Shown: piece after piece, positions 6,246-7,212 of the stretch
Numbering within the stretch: position 1 is the stretch's first letter
Layout: the number at the start of each line of letters is the position of its first letter
Assembly: GCA_002327965.1 (NCBI GenBank)
Contig: DCVB01000039.1
Coordinates: forward strand, 691-7,902
Direction: 5' to 3'
DNA length: 7,212 nt
DNA from: Candidatus Aminicenantes bacterium UBA2199
Lineage (GTDB): Bacteria > Acidobacteriota > Aminicenantia > UBA2199
Program-made: the position numbers and the translations under genes
Notes under the pieces: generated by a model
What the model was told of the DNA's origin: nothing
Databases searched by the model: none
What the model saw: only the letters and a program-made list of their open reading frames with translations

Positions 6246-6291
6246 ATTCATATTTTTGAAGAACCTTGCCCCCATTATTCAAAAAATTGAA
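6246..6291. promoter_or_regulatory. Paired ATTCA-N5-TTGAA sites, candidate enhancer of receptor 2
   Basis: ATTCA-N5-TTGAA occurs exactly at 6246-6260 and 6277-6291, each with dyad symmetry; the second extends to ATTCAA-N4-TTGAAT (6277-6292). The centres are 31 bp apart, about three helical turns, at about -105 and -74 from the predicted sigma54 start. Two in-phase sites at that distance are typical of enhancer-binding proteins. The repeats are seen directly; the binding is inferred. Confidence 0.5.
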
Positions 6292-6324
6292 TCTCATCCC
6301 CGCCAATGCTCGCCAGAGCCTAAT

Positions 6325-6341
6325 TTTGATTTGGCATCAAA
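6325..6341. promoter_or_regulatory. Perfect dyad overlapping the -24 box of receptor 2
   Basis: TTTGAT-N5-ATCAAA is a perfect 6-bp inverted repeat whose spacer and right arm contain the GG of the -24 element (6333-6334). A protein bound here would compete with sigma54 polymerase, so an operator is conceivable. No matching dyad overlaps the receptor 1 promoter. Confidence 0.35.
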
Positions 6342-6347
6342 GTTGCT
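6332..6347 (+). promoter_or_regulatory. Sigma54-type (-24/-12) promoter of receptor 2
   Basis: TGGCATC-N4-TTGCT matches TGGCACG-N4-TTGCW at 10 of 12 specified positions, with GG (6333-6334) and GC (6345-6346) exactly 10 bases apart and a complete -12 box. Transcription would start near 6358, about 29 nt before ATG 6387. This is nearly the same geometry as in front of receptor 1. Confidence 0.65.
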
Positions 6348-6373
6348 TTTAATATAGAGATTGTAAAATATTT

Positions 6374-6379
6374 AGGAGG
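6374..6379 (+). promoter_or_regulatory. Ribosome binding site of receptor 2
   Basis: AGGAGG is a full-strength Shine-Dalgarno core. It lies 7 bases before ATG 6387 and 4 bases before ATG 6384, so the second ATG of the ATGATG pair is the better fit. The proteins differ by a single methionine. Confidence 0.75.
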
Positions 6380-6386
6380 TTTTATG

Positions 6387-7212
6387 ATGAAAAAGATCAG
6401 TATTGGGCTAATGCTCCTGCTCGCGGTCATGACCGTCGGGTACGGGCAATCCAGCCAAACCGGAACGCTCATGGGCGTCGTCTCTCTTGAAGACGGCGTG
6501 ACCGTCCCGGGCGTGACCGTGGTCATCACTTCGCCGGCACTGGTGATCGGCAAGATGACCGCCGTGTCCAATGAGAACGGCGTCTACCGTTTCGTCGGCC
6601 TGCCCGTCGGCCTGTATGAGCTGGCCTTCCAGCTCGAGGGCTTCCGTCCGGTCATCCGCAAGGATATCCGCGTCAACGCCGCGCAGACCTATACCGTCAA
6701 CGCCACCATGCGCCAGGAAGAGATCCAGGAAGCCATCGTGGTCACCGGCCAGAGCCCGACGGTGGACACGCAGCGCCAGACGCGCGCGGCCAACTTCGAC
6801 ATCCAGTTCCTGAAGTCGCTGCCCGCCCCCCGCAACCTGGCCAACTTCGTCAACATGGCCCCGGGCCTGACCGGCGACTCGGCCCACGGCTCGGCCACCA
6901 TGGACAACTCCTACAACCTGGATGGCGTCAACCTGGGCGACCCGGCCACCGGCGTCACCAATGTCACCTTCGGCCTGGACATCATGGACGAGATCTCGGT
7001 GCAGACCGGCGGCCTGTCGGCCGAGTACGGCTCGGTGCGCGGCGCCATGGTCAACGTCGTCACCAAGTCGGGCGGCAACCGCGTCACCGGCAGCGCCTCG
7101 TTCTTCATCAACCACGAGAGCTTCGTCGGCGACAACCGCACGGGCACGGTGCTGGAGGACGAGGGCTACTCGGGCAACCACCTGGAATTCGAGCCCGCCT
7201 TCTCCATCGGCG
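6387..7212 (+). CDS. Oar-type TonB-dependent outer membrane receptor (receptor 2), 3' truncated
   Basis: The reading frame is open to the right edge, giving 275 codons of an expected 900 or more. Residues 1-19 are a signal peptide (MKKISIGLMLLLAVMTVGY, cleavage likely after GYG at residue 20). The carboxypeptidase-regulatory-like domain (TGTLMGVV, VPGVTVVI, SNENGVYRF), the TonB-box-like EAIVVTG and the plug (NLDGVNLGDP, VVTKSGGNRVTG) follow in the same order as in receptor 1. Mature parts are about 86% identical by hand count, but the signal peptides are clearly different. The plug is 6 residues shorter, replacing a Gly/Ser/Ala-rich stretch. The gene has its own sigma54-type promoter and candidate enhancer, and a strong terminator separates it from receptor 1. 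It should be an outer membrane importer of a related or identical substrate. The barrel, which decides specificity, is outside the window. Confidence 0.95.
   Translation, partial: MKKISIGLMLLLAVMTVGYGQSSQTGTLMGVVSLEDGVTVPGVTVVITSPALVIGKMTAVSNENGVYRFVGLPVGLYELAFQLEGFRPVIRKDIRVNAAQTYTVNATMRQEEIQEAIVVTGQSPTVDTQRQTRAANFDIQFLKSLPAPRNLANFVNMAPGLTGDSAHGSATMDNSYNLDGVNLGDPATGVTNVTFGLDIMDEISVQTGGLSAEYGSVRGAMVNVVTKSGGNRVTGSASFFINHESFVGDNRTGTVLEDEGYSGNHLEFEPAFSIG
6444..7212 (+). repeat. Duplicated receptor segment, copy 2 (pairs with 3221-4007)
   Basis: This is the partner of 3221-4007, starting at the mature N-terminus GQSSQTG and still matching at the window edge. Upstream of it, signal peptide, leader and promoter DNA show no comparable similarity, so homology begins sharply at the start of the mature protein. 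Confidence 0.9.

Noticed and set aside
6233..6251. Fur-box-like sequence upstream of receptor 2
   Set aside because: Only about 12 of 19 positions match in an AT-rich stretch, the right arm is lost, and it lies too far upstream of the predicted promoter to repress it.
6331..6358. TTGGCA-N16-TATAGA as a sigma70 promoter of receptor 2
   Set aside because: The TTGGCA is also part of the -24 box. The -10 match is only 4 of 6, whereas the sigma54 element matches 10 of 12 and recurs before receptor 1. It is not excluded outright.

Overview
The window comes from a GC-rich Gram-negative bacterium. It carries the end of an RNA polymerase beta' gene, an exported prolyl oligopeptidase and two Oar-type TonB-dependent receptors with a carboxypeptidase-regulatory-like N-terminal domain. 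Tandem receptors of this kind are typical of Acidobacteriota and their relatives; Candidatus Aminicenantes would fit. That placement is inference from gene types and has not been tested with a tree. All genes lie on the + strand.

Layout. (1) 1-420 is the 3' end of rpoC. (2) 421-583 is a repeat-rich spacer: a hexamer microrepeat, a long imperfect inverted repeat built of heptamers, and one copy of a short GTCACGATGGC element that recurs inverted behind the next gene. (3) 584-2869 is a self-contained transcription unit: a sigma70-type promoter, a signal-peptide-bearing S9A prolyl oligopeptidase with a complete catalytic triad, and a strong intrinsic terminator. (4) 2870-3160 is a 290-base regulatory region with dyads, a G-free pyrimidine tract and a sigma54-type (-24/-12) promoter. 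(5) 3161-6007 is a complete 948-residue TonB-dependent receptor, followed by a strong terminator at 6037-6067. (6) 6068-6386 is a second regulatory region with a long GC-rich hairpin, two identical spaced half-site pairs, a perfect dyad and a second sigma54-type promoter. (7) 6387-7212 is the first 275 codons of a second receptor whose visible mature part is about 86% identical to the first by hand count.

Most notable point. Both receptor genes are preceded at the same distance by a GG-N10-GC element close to the sigma54 consensus. The second also has two copies of ATTCA-N5-TTGAA spaced 31 bp, about three helical turns, at about -105 and -74 from the predicted transcription start. This is the usual architecture of an enhancer-binding-protein-activated promoter. 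It suggests that each near-identical receptor is transcribed separately under its own activator, in contrast to the sigma70-type promoter of the peptidase between rpoC and the receptors.

How the genes may work together. The receptors should import an unidentified large substrate across the outer membrane using TonB energy, and the peptidase should cut proline-containing oligopeptides in the cell envelope. A link between them through peptide use is possible, but nothing in the sequence proves it, because each gene has its own promoter and the two complete ones have their own terminators. I found no CRISPR array, tRNA, rRNA or insertion sequence.
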